Part shown: positions 36,358 to 45,432 of the stretch, one piece after another
How the letters are laid out: each line of letters starts with the position of its first letter
Position numbering within the stretch: position 1 is the stretch's first letter
NCBI GenBank assembly: GCA_913778495.1
Contig: CAJYVD010000030.1
Span: forward strand, 124,001 to 188,000
Source of the DNA: an uncultured Pantoea sp.
GTDB taxonomy: Bacteria; Pseudomonadota; Gammaproteobacteria; Enterobacterales; Enterobacteriaceae
Reading direction: 5' to 3'
Length of the DNA: 64,000 nucleotides
The notes under the pieces: generated by a model
What the model was told of the DNA's origin: nothing
What the model saw: the letters and a program-made list of their open reading frames with translations, nothing else
Databases searched by the model: none
Translations under genes and position numbers: made by a program

Positions 36358-37284
36358 ATGTTTATCAAAGTCCTTGGTTCCGCGGCAGGCGGTGGTTTCC
36401 CGCAGTGGAACTGCAACTGTGCGAATTGCAGCGGTTTGCGCAACGGCACGCTGCAGGCGCACTCGCGCACGCAATCCTCCATTATTGTCAGCGATAACGG
36501 TGAAGACTGGGTGCTTTGCAACGCTTCGCCGGATATCGCGCAGCAAATTGCCCACACGCCCGAGTTGGTGAAGAAAGGCGTCCTACGCGGCACGGCAATC
36601 GGCAGCATCATTTTGACCGACAGCCAGATCGACCATACCACCGGCCTGCTGAGCCTGCGCGAAGGCTGCCCGCATCAGGTATGGTGCACGCCCGAGGTGC
36701 ACGGCGATCTCACCAGCGGTTTCCCCATTTTCACCATGCTGCAGCACTGGAATGGCGGCCTGCAGCACCATACGTTAACCCCGCTTGAACCGTTCAAGGT
36801 GGCGGTGTGTCCGACGTTACAGTTCACCGCTATTCCCATCCTCAGTAACGCGCCACCGTATTCACCGTACCGCGATCGGCCACTGCCCGGTCATAACGTG
36901 GCGCTGTTTATTGAAAACCTGGCCAACGGTCAGACGCTGCTGTACGCCCCGGGGCTCGGCGAACCCGACGCGGTTATCATGCCGTGGCTGCACAAAGCCG
37001 ACTGTTTGCTGATTGATGGCACCGTCTGGCAAGACGACGAATTGCTGACCACCGGCGTCGGGAAAAATACCGGCAAAGCCATGGGACATTTGGCGCTGGC
37101 GGAAGAGCAGGGGCTGATGGCGCTGCTGGCGTCGCTGCCGGCCAGGCGCAAAATTTTGATCCACATTAACAACACCAATCCGATCCTCAACGAGCAATCG
37201 ACGCAGCGGCAGTATCTGACGCAGCAGGGCATTGAAGTGAGCTGGGACGGTATGGCGATTCAATTACAGGAGCGCGCATCGTGA
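36358..37284 (+). CDS. pqqB: PQQ biosynthesis metallo-hydrolase-fold protein PqqB
   Basis: 308 aa, the family length. It has the metallo-beta-lactamase fold with a structural zinc region CNCANC near the N-terminus ([11 protein letters not shown]) and family residues [19 protein letters not shown] in place of the canonical HxHxDH. PqqB is thought to hydroxylate the AHQQ tyrosine-derived intermediate. The ATG at 36358 is chosen; an earlier in-frame ATG at 36310 lies in the attenuator hairpin. The stop overlaps the pqqC start (GTGA). Confidence 0.95.
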   Translation: MFIKVLGSAAGGGFPQWNCNCANCSGLRNGTLQAHSRTQSSIIVSDNGEDWVLCNASPDIAQQIAHTPELVKKGVLRGTAIGSIILTDSQIDHTTGLLSLREGCPHQVWCTPEVHGDLTSGFPIFTMLQHWNGGLQHHTLTPLEPFKVAVCPTLQFTAIPILSNAPPYSPYRDRPLPGHNVALFIENLANGQTLLYAPGLGEPDAVIMPWLHKADCLLIDGTVWQDDELLTTGVGKNTGKAMGHLALAEEQGLMALLASLPARRKILIHINNTNPILNEQSTQRQYLTQQGIEVSWDGMAIQLQERAS

Positions 37285-38036
37285 TCATTACCGACGCCCT
37301 GACGCCCGCTGAATTTGAGCAGGCACTGCGGGCCAAAGGGGCCTTTTACCATATTCATCACCCCTACCACATCGCCATGCACAACGGCGATGCCACGCGT
37401 GAGCAAATTCAGGGTTGGGTGGCTAACCGCTTTTATTATCAGACCAATATCCCGCTGAAAGATGCCGCGATCATGGCAAACTGCCCGGATGCCGCCACGC
37501 GCCGCAAATGGGTGCAGCGCATCCTCGATCACGATGGCAGCAACGGCCAGGAAGGCGGCATTGAAGCGTGGCTGCAGCTTGGCGAAGCGGTAGGGCTGCC
37601 GCGCGACGTACTGCTGTCGGAAAAATTGGTGCTGCCCGGCGTGCGCTTTGCCGTTGACGCTTACGTCAACTTTGCGCGTCGCGCTAACTGGCAGGAAGCC
37701 GCCTGCAGCTCGTTGACCGAGCTGTTCGCGCCGCAGATCCACCAATCGCGCCTCGACAGCTGGCCGCAGCACTATCCGTGGATCAAAGAAGAGGGCTATT
37801 TCTACTTCCGCAATCGCCTCAGCCAGGCGAACCGCGACGTGGAGCATGGCCTGGCGCTGGCGCTGGAGGTGTTTACCACCGCTGAGCAGCAGACGCGGAT
37901 GCTGGAAATTCTGCAATTCAAACTCGACATACTCTGGACGATGCTGGATGCCATGACCATGGCGTATGCGCTGCAGCGTCCGCCGTATCATACCGTCACC
38001 GACCAGATCGCCTGGCACAGTACGAGATTGGTATAA
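37281..38036 (+). CDS. pqqC: PQQ synthase PqqC
   Basis: Cofactor-free oxidase of 251 aa that performs the final ring closure and eight-electron oxidation of AHQQ to PQQ. It has the TenA/haem-oxygenase-like all-helical fold. Active-site residues are seen in the context [34 protein letters not shown] and [18 protein letters not shown]. The start is GTG, overlapping the pqqB stop by 4 bp. Confidence 0.96.
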   Translation: MIITDALTPAEFEQALRAKGAFYHIHHPYHIAMHNGDATREQIQGWVANRFYYQTNIPLKDAAIMANCPDAATRRKWVQRILDHDGSNGQEGGIEAWLQLGEAVGLPRDVLLSEKLVLPGVRFAVDAYVNFARRANWQEAACSSLTELFAPQIHQSRLDSWPQHYPWIKEEGYFYFRNRLSQANRDVEHGLALALEVFTTAEQQTRMLEILQFKLDILWTMLDAMTMAYALQRPPYHTVTDQIAWHSTRLV

Positions 38037-38040
38037 CATG

Positions 38041-38319
38041 ATGAAAGATAACCTGATCCCAGCGTTTCGCCGTGGCTATCGTCTGCAATGGGAACCGGCG
38101 CAGGAGAGCCACGTGGTGCTCTATCCGGAAGGCATGGCAAAACTCAATGAGACCGCGACGGCGATCCTGGAGTTGGTCACCGGCAAGCAGGATGTCGCCG
38201 CGATCGTTGCCACGCTCAACGCCCGTTTCCCTGAGGCGGGCGGGGTTGATGACGACGTCAAAGCGTTCTTGCAGTCCGCCGTTGAACAGAAATGGATCCA
38301 GTGCCGTGAACCCGAATAA
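38041..38319 (+). CDS. pqqD: PqqA-binding chaperone PqqD
   Basis: 92-aa RiPP recognition element that binds PqqA and presents it to PqqE. The family core [22 protein letters not shown] and [13 protein letters not shown] is intact, followed by [12 protein letters not shown]. In-frame ATGs at 38038 and 38041 are adjacent; 38041 matches the family length. Its end overlaps the pqqE start by 14 bp. Confidence 0.95.
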   Translation: MKDNLIPAFRRGYRLQWEPAQESHVVLYPEGMAKLNETATAILELVTGKQDVAAIVATLNARFPEAGGVDDDVKAFLQSAVEQKWIQCREPE

Positions 38320-39445
38320 TCCTGCTACGCCGCCGCTCTGGCTGCTCGCCGAACTCACGTACCGCTGCCCGTTGCAGTGTCCGTACTGCTCGAACCCGCT
38401 GGATTTTGCGCAGCAGGAGCAAGAGCTCACCACCGCACAGTGGATCGAGGTGTTTCGCCAGGCGCGAGCCATGGGCAGCGTGCAGCTCGGCTTCTCCGGC
38501 GGCGAACCGCTGACGCGCAAAGATCTGCCTGAGCTGATTCAGGCCGCGCGCGAACTGGGTTTCTACACCAACCTGATCACCTCTGGCATTGGCCTGACCG
38601 CTAAAAAACTCGACGCCTTCGCCGACGCGGGTTTGGATCATATTCAGATCAGTTTTCAGGCCAGCGATGAGACGCTGAATGCCGCGCTGGCCGGCTCGAA
38701 AAAAGCCTTCCAACAAAAGTTAGAGATGGCGAAAGCGGTGAAGGCGCACGGCTATCCGATGGTGCTAAATTTTGTGCTGCACCGCCACAATATCGATCAG
38801 ATCGACAAAATCATCGACCTCTGTATCGAGCTGGAGGCGGACGACGTGGAGCTGGCCACCTGTCAGTTTTACGGCTGGGCGCACCTGAACCGTCAGGGGC
38901 TGCTACCGACGCGCGAACAAATCGCGCGTGCGGAAGCGGTGGTGGCGGAGTACCGTGCGCGCATGAGCGAGAGCGGCAATCTTACCAATCTGTTATTTGT
39001 CACGCCCGATTACTACGAAGAGCGGCCTAAGCCCTGCATGGGCGGCTGGGGCGCGATCTTCCTTAGCGTTACGCCGGAAGGCACCGCGCTGCCGTGCCAT
39101 AGCGCGCGCCAGCTGCCGATTGAATTTCCGTCGGTGCTGACGCAGAGCCTGCAGGATATCTGGTACAACTCCTTTGGCTTTAATCGCTACCGCGGCTTTG
39201 ATTGGATGCCGGAACCGTGTCGCTCTTGCGATGAAAAAGAGAAGGATTTCGGCGGGTGTCGCTGCCAGGCTTACATGCTCACCGGCAACGCGGATAACAC
39301 CGATCCGGTTTGCAGCAAGTCACCGCACCACGGCAAAATTCTTGAAGCGCGGCGGGAAGCGAGCTGCAGCGATATCAAAATTGCGCAGCTGCAGTTCCGC
39401 AATCGCAGTAACTCCGATCTGATTTTCAAACAGCGGATCCGCTAA
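38306..39445 (+). CDS. pqqE: Radical SAM PqqA cross-linking enzyme PqqE
   Basis: 379-aa radical SAM/SPASM enzyme that joins Glu and Tyr of PqqA. The SAM-cluster motif is CPLQCPYC (Cx3Cx2C) near residue 20, followed by [13 protein letters not shown]. The C-terminal SPASM cysteines are visible in [35 protein letters not shown] and DPVC. The start is GTG at 38306 inside the end of pqqD; the longer open frame from 38072 is pqqD read in another frame. Confidence 0.96.
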   Translation: MNPNNPATPPLWLLAELTYRCPLQCPYCSNPLDFAQQEQELTTAQWIEVFRQARAMGSVQLGFSGGEPLTRKDLPELIQAARELGFYTNLITSGIGLTAKKLDAFADAGLDHIQISFQASDETLNAALAGSKKAFQQKLEMAKAVKAHGYPMVLNFVLHRHNIDQIDKIIDLCIELEADDVELATCQFYGWAHLNRQGLLPTREQIARAEAVVAEYRARMSESGNLTNLLFVTPDYYEERPKPCMGGWGAIFLSVTPEGTALPCHSARQLPIEFPSVLTQSLQDIWYNSFGFNRYRGFDWMPEPCRSCDEKEKDFGGCRCQAYMLTGNADNTDPVCSKSPHHGKILEARREASCSDIKIAQLQFRNRSNSDLIFKQRIR

Positions 39446-41751
39446 TGGATAGGCGTCAGCTTGTGCTGGCCAACGGCCTGCGCTGTCATCTGCACCACCA
39501 GCCCGAAGCGCGAGACGCGGCGGCGCTGGTTAGCGTGCAGGTGGGAAGCCTGAATGAGCCCGAGGCCTGGCCGGGACTGGCGCACCTGTTGGAGCACACG
39601 CTGTTTGGCGACTGTCAGCGCTTTAGCGATGCGCAGCGGCTGATGCCGTGGGTACAGCAGCAGGGCGGCGAGGTCAACGCCACCACGCAGCTAAGCCAGA
39701 GCGCATTTTTCTTCCAGGTGCCTGCACCTCAGCTGGCCGCAGGCGCAAAACGCCTCAGTGCCATGCTGGCGGCACCGCAGTTCAGCGCGGCGTGCGTGGC
39801 ACAAGAGTGTGCGGTGATCGACGCCGAATACCAGTTATTGGCGCAGCACGACGAAACGCTGTGTGAAGCGGCGCTGCTGGCGGCGGCAGGGGAACCTTAT
39901 ACGCGCTTTCGCATTGGCAGTCGCGCCGCTTTCGGTGACAACGTCACCGACATTCAGCTTGCGCTGCGCGATTTCCACCGCCGTTTTTACCACGCGGGCA
40001 CGATGCAGCTCTGGCTACAGGGGCCGCACTCGCTGGCGGAGCTGGCTGAGATGGCGCAACAGTTCGCTTCACTGCCCGCGAGCGGTGCCGCGCCGCAGCC
40101 GCTGCCGTTACCGCAGATCGGTAGCCATGTGGTCCAGCTGGCAGGCGATGAGACCTTTTGGATTACGCTGATATTGGATGCGCACACGCCTGTTTTGCGT
40201 GACAGTGTCACTCTGATGAGGGCGTTTTGGCAGGATGACGCGCCGGATAGCCTACTGGCTCAGCTGCGGCAGGCGGGTCTGTGCGATGCGCTGCAAACGC
40301 ACTGGTTACAGCTCGCCCCCAACCATTGCTGGCTGGCGCTGCGTTTCAGTGCGCAGCGCATGACACCCGCGATGGCGCAGCAGATCGAGTCGCTGTTCTG
40401 GCAGCACTGGGCGGCGCTGTGCGCCATATCACCGTTACAGCGTCAACACTATCAGCGTCTGGCGCAGCAGGATTTTCACGCCCTGTCGCCGCTGGCCCAG
40501 CTTCGCGCGCGTGCTTTCGGGTTTGCGCCCGGGCAGACGCTGCCGGATAGCGAGCCGCTCTTGACCGCGCTGCGTCAGGCGCCGTGCAGTCGTCTGCTTA
40601 CCCAGCGGGACGTATCGCAATACGCGGAGGTGGATTCGCAGGGCGTTACTTTGCGACTGGGCGAGTGGCCGCCTGCTGCTGCGCCCGCGCTGACGCCCAC
40701 AGGCTTTAGCTTTTATCCGAGAGCGGCGGCACCCGAACCGCTCACGCTGCCACCGCATCCTCAACCGCTTTTGCGGCTGCCGATGCGCCCATCCGACCGC
40801 CTTTTACTGCTGCGGCCCGCGTTTTATCAGCCGCTTAGCGAACCGGCGGCCCGCGCGCGCCAGCGTATGCTGCGCAGCGCGCTCGGGCTGCTGCGTCATG
40901 CCGGAGGCGCGGGCAGTTGGCAGTTTACGCAGGGTGCGTGGCAGCTACGTCTGGATCTCCCGCCCAAAGCTGAACTGCATAGCGTGCAGGCGGTACTGGC
41001 GGCATTAAATGCGGATGCGGCGTGCAGCGCGCCAGCACCAACGAGCAACCTCGCGATCCGTCAGCTACTGACGGCGATGCCGACGGCGCTGATCGCGCCC
41101 GTCGCGCAACCCGCCTGGATCGCGGCGTGGTGCGGCGAGGATGACGCAGAAGCCCAGAGGCTGGCGCGTCTGCTCAGCCAGCTGCGCGCGCCGCTTACCG
41201 ATCGCGCCAGTGTGCCCGCCGTGCAGCGCGGTCTGACGCGCATCGCCTGCGACACAGCCGATCACGCACTGTTGATCTTCATGCCGCTGCTGAACGCCGA
41301 TGATCGGCGCCTCGCTGCGCTGCAGGCGCTGGCACTGACGCTGGGCCCGCGCTTTTTCCAGCGGCTGCGCGTGGACGAGCCGGTTGGCTACGTGGTGTCG
41401 ACGCGCTACCAGCGTTTCGCCGATATCGACGGCATCCTGCTGGCGCTGCAGTCGCCCGGCACGCCGTGGCCGCAGTTGCTTAAACATTGCAGTGCCTTTT
41501 TGCGTGAGATGTCACACGCGCTGAGTGACGCTACGCCCGCGATGCTGGCCGCCTGGCAGGCCACGCTGCGTGAGCAGTGCATGCCAAAGGATCACGCGGA
41601 CGCGGTGCTGCAGGCGCTGCGCCACCAGCAGGGCCTGGCGAATCTGACGCCACAAGCCATCGATGCGCTGACGCTAGCGCAGATTCAGGATGTGCACGAG
41701 ACGCTGCGGCGCGCACGTCGCCGCTGGCGCGTGCTAATTGCGGGGCAGTAG
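39445..41751 (+). CDS. pqqF: PQQ biosynthesis M16 peptidase PqqF
   Basis: 768-aa zinc endopeptidase of the pitrilysin/insulinase family that cuts modified PqqA. The inverted zinc motif HLLEH (within PGLAHLLEHTLFG) and the downstream Glu (CAVIDAEYQLL) are intact. A second, inactive M16-type half follows. The ATG overlaps the pqqE stop by one base (TAATG). No pqqG or pqqH gene follows. It completes a full six-gene operon. Confidence 0.93.
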   Translation: MDRRQLVLANGLRCHLHHQPEARDAAALVSVQVGSLNEPEAWPGLAHLLEHTLFGDCQRFSDAQRLMPWVQQQGGEVNATTQLSQSAFFFQVPAPQLAAGAKRLSAMLAAPQFSAACVAQECAVIDAEYQLLAQHDETLCEAALLAAAGEPYTRFRIGSRAAFGDNVTDIQLALRDFHRRFYHAGTMQLWLQGPHSLAELAEMAQQFASLPASGAAPQPLPLPQIGSHVVQLAGDETFWITLILDAHTPVLRDSVTLMRAFWQDDAPDSLLAQLRQAGLCDALQTHWLQLAPNHCWLALRFSAQRMTPAMAQQIESLFWQHWAALCAISPLQRQHYQRLAQQDFHALSPLAQLRARAFGFAPGQTLPDSEPLLTALRQAPCSRLLTQRDVSQYAEVDSQGVTLRLGEWPPAAAPALTPTGFSFYPRAAAPEPLTLPPHPQPLLRLPMRPSDRLLLLRPAFYQPLSEPAARARQRMLRSALGLLRHAGGAGSWQFTQGAWQLRLDLPPKAELHSVQAVLAALNADAACSAPAPTSNLAIRQLLTAMPTALIAPVAQPAWIAAWCGEDDAEAQRLARLLSQLRAPLTDRASVPAVQRGLTRIACDTADHALLIFMPLLNADDRRLAALQALALTLGPRFFQRLRVDEPVGYVVSTRYQRFADIDGILLALQSPGTPWPQLLKHCSAFLREMSHALSDATPAMLAAWQATLREQCMPKDHADAVLQALRHQQGLANLTPQAIDALTLAQIQDVHETLRRARRRWRVLIAGQ

Positions 41752-41805
41752 AGGCAAGTTTGTGGCAGTGATCGCGCCGTCGCCTTTACGTCTCGCTCAC
41801 AGCCC

Positions 41806-41853
41806 CTGTTACGCTAGACTGCCGGTGCCGCGCGAGAAAATCGGCCTCTGCGC
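41806..41853 (+). repeat. 48-bp direct repeat, copy A
   Basis: Starts CTGTTACGCTAGACTGCC. It matches 43232-43279 at 43 of 48 positions in the same orientation, with weaker similarity for about 30 bp further. It begins 54 bp after the pqqF stop. The two copies bracket a 1.4-kb block with two small exported proteins of unknown function. Confidence 0.75.
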
Positions 41854-41924
41854 CGGAATTGATTTCTCAGTATGCGGTGCAATCAATTGCGTGCACCCAC
41901 GCCAGGCGCGATGAATTTATTCTT

Positions 41925-41959
41925 CGCTTACAGGCGCGCAGCCTGCGCGCCTGTAAGCG
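41925..41959. other. Perfect 14-bp inverted repeat (hairpin)
   Basis: CGCTTACAGGCGCG and its exact complement flank a 7-nt loop CAGCCTG. No T-run follows. It lies between pqqF and the small exported-protein gene and may act as a terminator or transcript-stabilising structure. The rest of the gap 41752-42132 holds the repeat copy A and no gene that I can see. Confidence 0.5.
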
Positions 41960-42132
41960 TTCATGTTCGGCATTTCAGCATTGCGCCGTCGACACGGCAA
42001 AAAATACCCTGGCTGAACGCCTTATTTCTGGATAAGGTCAGGGGGGCGACCGGGTATTAAGCCGCGCCGCCACTCAGAACGGCTGAAATGTATTCACCCG
42101 ACCACGCTCGTTTATATAAGGAAATAGCGTGC

Positions 42133-42453
42133 ATGAAAGTCTTAAAACCTGTGTTGTCACTGCTGCTATTAGGGCTGGTTTCCAGCGCGGCGCTGGCGAA
42201 TGAAGCCCACGTTTGTCGTTCAGCCGCGCTGCCACAGTCAAATAAAGATGCAGAGCTTTCTGACACCACATCTTTTACCTGCGGAAGCGGGCTGACGGGC
42301 ACCGTTACCTCACTGTCACAGGCGGGGTGGCAAATCACGCATGTGCTCGAACAAGCCGATACCACCGCATTATCGGCGATCAAACCTGGTAAAATTCCAC
42401 TCAATCCCGAAGAGTTAGCAAAAACGTATTGGGTGCTGTTAATTCAAAAGTGA
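42133..42453 (+). CDS. Small exported protein of unknown function
   Basis: 106 aa. A clear Sec signal peptide (MKVLKPVLSLLLLGLVSSAALA) is followed by a mature domain of about 84 residues with two Cys (HVCRSAA and FTCGSGLTG) that could form a disulphide. It contains GWQITHVLEQ and ends KTYWVLLIQK, a beta-rich small periplasmic fold. AAGGAAAT precedes the ATG at 42133; the in-frame ATG at 42088 would put residues before the signal. I do not recognise the family. Confidence 0.65.
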   Translation: MKVLKPVLSLLLLGLVSSAALANEAHVCRSAALPQSNKDAELSDTTSFTCGSGLTGTVTSLSQAGWQITHVLEQADTTALSAIKPGKIPLNPEELAKTYWVLLIQK

Positions 42454-42557
42454 CGAGTATTGAGATTGCTGAGTCGCTGCAGGATCGCGCTGCTGGCCGT
42501 ATGGCGGCTCAGATAACACACATCAAGATAAAGAGACCTTCTACATGGATTATTTAG

Positions 42558-43121
42558 ATGAGAATACTATTTTTATTGCTTTACCTCTTTCCGATGCTTG
42601 CTCTCGCAGAAAACTACGATACTGCAGCTATGACTATTTGCGGCAAGCACCCGGCGGGGAATCCAATAATGAAAGAGTTAAAAATAACGCCGCTGAACCT
42701 AAAAATTAACATTCCTGAGAGTTTCACCAAAATGTCAGATTTGTGGGCGGACATTAAATATCCCGCTTTAAAAAACAAAGCTAAATTTATTTATTCAAAC
42801 GCGGATGGCGCAGTGTCTTTAGGGCTAACGGAAAAAGCTTCTTCGGATCTCGTCGATATTGATATGGTTAAAGATAGAATGTTGAACCTCATGAAAGCAC
42901 TAAAACCAAAGGCGTTACCCGTGACCGTCGATGGTAATAAGTCCTGGCTAATCTTTTTCAAATCACAAGCCCGCGATGGCAACATATTAAATATCCAATT
43001 ATTCACCATGACGGAGACAAAGTTCGTGGTGGGTACATTCAACATGACTGATAAATACATCCCTCAATATTGCGACGTAGGCGTCTTATCTTTAATGTCT
43101 TTGCAAGCGACATCGCGTTAA
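42558..43121 (+). CDS. Exported protein of unknown function, AT-rich gene
   Basis: 187 aa. A signal peptide MRILFLLLYLFPMLALA is followed by a mature domain with two Cys (TICGKHP, QYCDVGV). It contains LKINIPESFTKMSD and GNKSWLIFFKSQARDGN, a pattern seen in small periplasmic alpha/beta proteins. Codon use and base composition are visibly more AT-rich than in the flanking pqq and uxu genes, suggesting acquisition. The ribosome site is weak. A second ATG at 42545 with better spacing from AAGAGA opens another frame of only about 54 codons, so I prefer 42558. Family not recognised. Confidence 0.65.
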   Translation: MRILFLLLYLFPMLALAENYDTAAMTICGKHPAGNPIMKELKITPLNLKINIPESFTKMSDLWADIKYPALKNKAKFIYSNADGAVSLGLTEKASSDLVDIDMVKDRMLNLMKALKPKALPVTVDGNKSWLIFFKSQARDGNILNIQLFTMTETKFVVGTFNMTDKYIPQYCDVGVLSLMSLQATSR

Positions 43122-43189
43122 TTTCGGGCAAATATCACCTAATATGGCGTGATAACGCGCACCGGGCAGCCGGCCACGCGGCAGGATAC

Positions 43190-43214
43190 ACTCAGCGCAT
43201 TGTCTGCGCTGAGT
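43190..43214. terminator. Hairpin downstream of the small exported-protein genes
   Basis: A 10-bp perfect stem ACTCAGCGCA/TGCGCTGAGT with loop TTGTC, 68 bp after the stop at 43121. No strong T-run. Confidence 0.45.
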
Positions 43215-43231
43215 ATTCACTAATACTGCAG

Positions 43232-43279
43232 CTGTTAGACTAGACTGCCGGTGCCGCGTGAAAAAATCGGCCTCTACGC
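43232..43279 (+). repeat. 48-bp direct repeat, copy B
   Basis: Matches 41806-41853 at 43 of 48 positions (starts CTGTTAGACTAGACTGCC). It lies between the second small exported-protein gene and the end of the convergent metallo-beta-lactamase-fold gene. Confidence 0.75.
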
Positions 43280-43359
43280 TGTGAGCGGTTTCTTAGCGTG
43301 CTGTGCGGTTATTGACCATTCTGCACAAGGCCAATGATGAACAACACTGTCAGAGCTGC

Positions 43360-44202
43360 CTATTCGTTTTCAGAGTAGGAAATACGGTATCCCATGCCAG
43401 CTCTGCAAACGTTGGCAAAGCCAGCCTGACCTAAATGCATGCCCGCAACGATCATGTTTTGGCTGACCGCGTCTTCCATTATTTTCTTTCTGGTTTCTTC
43501 GGCCTGAACAGGATCTGTGTCGAATAAAATAGAAACAGCCGGTTGCGCTGCCTGAATGTGAGGATAATGGACAATGTCTCCCCATATTAATAAGCATTTA
43601 TCTGTTGTGTGAATGCGAAAACCGGTATGGCCTGGCGTATGACCCGGTAGCCATACTGGCAGAATGCCTTCTGCTATTTTGTCGCCGTTTAAAAAACGTA
43701 ACTTTGCGGCATAAGCATTTAAAGTTTGGCGTACCAGCACGAAATTTCGTTGCACTCTGGCACTCACCCCGTTGAATTTTTCATCATCCAGCCAGTATTG
43801 CGCTTCAAGAGGATGAAGATAAATGTCAGCGGATTTAAATACCGGCTGCTGCTCAGCATCCAGTAGCCCTCCGATATGATCAGGATGGCAGTGTGTCAAT
43901 AAAACGGTATCGACCTCTTCAGGGCTTACGCCCACAGCGGCAAGGTTTGCGTTAAGTTGTCCCGCCCTGTCATTCAGCGGGCCCGTGCCAGCGTCAACCA
44001 GAATGATTCGTCCCCGGCCGCGGATAAGATAGCAGTTTATATGGATATTACCGGGATCATTGAATCCGGCATGATATTGAATAACGTCCGCATCACATTT
44101 TTCAATACCTGACAGTAAATCCACACTCGCGGGCATATTACCGTCACTCAGCGCAGTGATGTGAAAATCGCCTATTTGGCAAAACGGAAAGGGAAGGGCC
44201 AT
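43360..44202 (-). CDS. Metallo-beta-lactamase-fold hydrolase
   Basis: 280 aa from the preferred ATG at 44202, which has GAGG five bases before it. The zinc motif is LLTHCHPDHIGG (HxHxDH), with further metal ligands in LPGHTPGHTGF and IWGDIVH and a late His in GMHLGQAGF. N-terminal FCQIGDFHITALSDG is typical of lactonase-like MBL proteins. The frame stays open upstream to an ATG at 44358 (332 aa), which itself has a good AGAG. The extra 52 residues (starting MFYTVECSFTDPEKK) look unlike the MBL family. A LysR gene is divergent, so the two probably form a regulator-target pair. Substrate unknown. Confidence 0.82.
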   Translation of the reverse strand: MALPFPFCQIGDFHITALSDGNMPASVDLLSGIEKCDADVIQYHAGFNDPGNIHINCYLIRGRGRIILVDAGTGPLNDRAGQLNANLAAVGVSPEEVDTVLLTHCHPDHIGGLLDAEQQPVFKSADIYLHPLEAQYWLDDEKFNGVSARVQRNFVLVRQTLNAYAAKLRFLNGDKIAEGILPVWLPGHTPGHTGFRIHTTDKCLLIWGDIVHYPHIQAAQPAVSILFDTDPVQAEETRKKIMEDAVSQNMIVAGMHLGQAGFANVCRAGMGYRISYSENE

Positions 44203-44456
44203 CATTACCTCGAGGTTAATTACGGGCGAAAATATGTTGTTCAGGGAAGCAAACATAGCGGTTGAGCTGCCAGTCAGTAATGCAGGTCTGCCAGCAAGAG
44301 AAATTTCTCCCTCCTTTTTTTCAGGATCGGTAAACGAGCATTCCACGGTATAGAACATGTGTATCTCTTAAGCTGAGTGATATACGAAAGCAAATATCTC
44401 TGCTTAATGATCTTTACTCATGCTACAGGCTGGTTATAACGGCTAAAAACGATAAT

Positions 44457-44476
44457 ATGTCACGGATTAGTGACAT
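44457..44476. promoter_or_regulatory. Inverted repeat between LysR gene and metallo-beta-lactamase-fold gene
   Basis: ATGTCAC-GGATTA-GTGACAT: 7-bp perfect arms and a 6-bp spacer, 47 bp before the LysR start. A plausible LysR-type recognition site. Confidence 0.55.
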
Positions 44477-44523
44477 TAAGTCAATGAAGACGGATTGTTG
44501 ACGCCGAGTGAGGAACAGGGGTT

Positions 44524-45432
44524 ATGCGCAAAAAAATTCCCAGTAGTGCGTCGCTGCAGGCTTTTGATGCCGCCGCGAGACACGGTAATTTCGTCCGGGC
44601 AGCACAAGAGCTCTCGTTGACGGAAGGGGCGATTAGCCGCCAAATCGGGCGCCTTGAAGCGTTGCTGGACTGCAAACTGTTTGATCGTGTGGGAAGCCGC
44701 GTAAAACTGAACCCTATCGGCGCGCGCTATGCACACCATGTGCGTGAAACCCTTGAGCGGCTTGAAAGAGATACGCAGTACATTATGGGAATGCCCGAGG
44801 GCAGTCAGAGTCTGGATATCGCCGTCTTACCGACCTTTTCCAGCCGTTGGCTTATCCCCCGCCTGCGCGGCTTTAGCGCTATGTTCTCGGACATAACACT
44901 CAATATTGCGGCAAGAACCGAGCCGTTCATTTTGCATGGAAGTGGCTTTGACGCCGTCATCCATTTTGAACATTCCGCATGGACAGGGATGCGTATGCAG
45001 TATCTGTTTCAGGAACATCTGCTGCCGGTGTGCCATCCCGCACTGTTAACCCACGATGACGTTAATCGACAGTTAAATGCACTTCCCCGCATTCACCGCC
45101 CACAGAATCCAGATGCCTGGCACCACTATGCGCAAGAAAGTGGAATCCACCTCGATAATCCGGCACAGGGCGTGCGATACGATCTCCATGAAATGGCGAT
45201 TGCTGCCGTCATCGCGGGGCAAGGTGTGGCACTGGTGCCACGAATGTATGTCGAGCGTGAATTACGGTGCGGCACCCTTGTTTCGCCTTGGCCAGCCTCC
45301 CACTGCCTGAGCAAAAAATTTTGCTTAATAAAACCGATCGAAACGGCAGTTAATGAGGCTGCGCTGGAGAAGTTTGAACGCTGGTTGCTTACTGAAATTT
45401 GTATGCTTAATCAGCTTGATGCTCATGAGTGA
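44524..45432 (+). CDS. LysR-family regulator, GcvA-like
   Basis: 302 aa. The N-terminal HTH PSSASLQAFDAAARHGNFVRAAQELSLTEGAISRQIGRLEALLDCKLF is of the GcvA/AmpR class. The effector domain has LDIAVLPTFSSRWLIPRL and GVALVPRMYVERELRCGTLV. It is divergent from the metallo-beta-lactamase-fold gene and upstream, on the same strand, of the PTS operon, 395 bp away. The near target is more likely the divergent gene. Confidence 0.9.
   Translation: MRKKIPSSASLQAFDAAARHGNFVRAAQELSLTEGAISRQIGRLEALLDCKLFDRVGSRVKLNPIGARYAHHVRETLERLERDTQYIMGMPEGSQSLDIAVLPTFSSRWLIPRLRGFSAMFSDITLNIAARTEPFILHGSGFDAVIHFEHSAWTGMRMQYLFQEHLLPVCHPALLTHDDVNRQLNALPRIHRPQNPDAWHHYAQESGIHLDNPAQGVRYDLHEMAIAAVIAGQGVALVPRMYVERELRCGTLVSPWPASHCLSKKFCLIKPIETAVNEAALEKFERWLLTEICMLNQLDAHE

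Noticed and set aside
42545-42709. Alternative ATG with better-spaced AAGAGA ahead of the AT-rich exported protein gene
   Set aside because: It opens a different frame that closes after about 54 codons and lacks the signal peptide seen in the 42558 frame.
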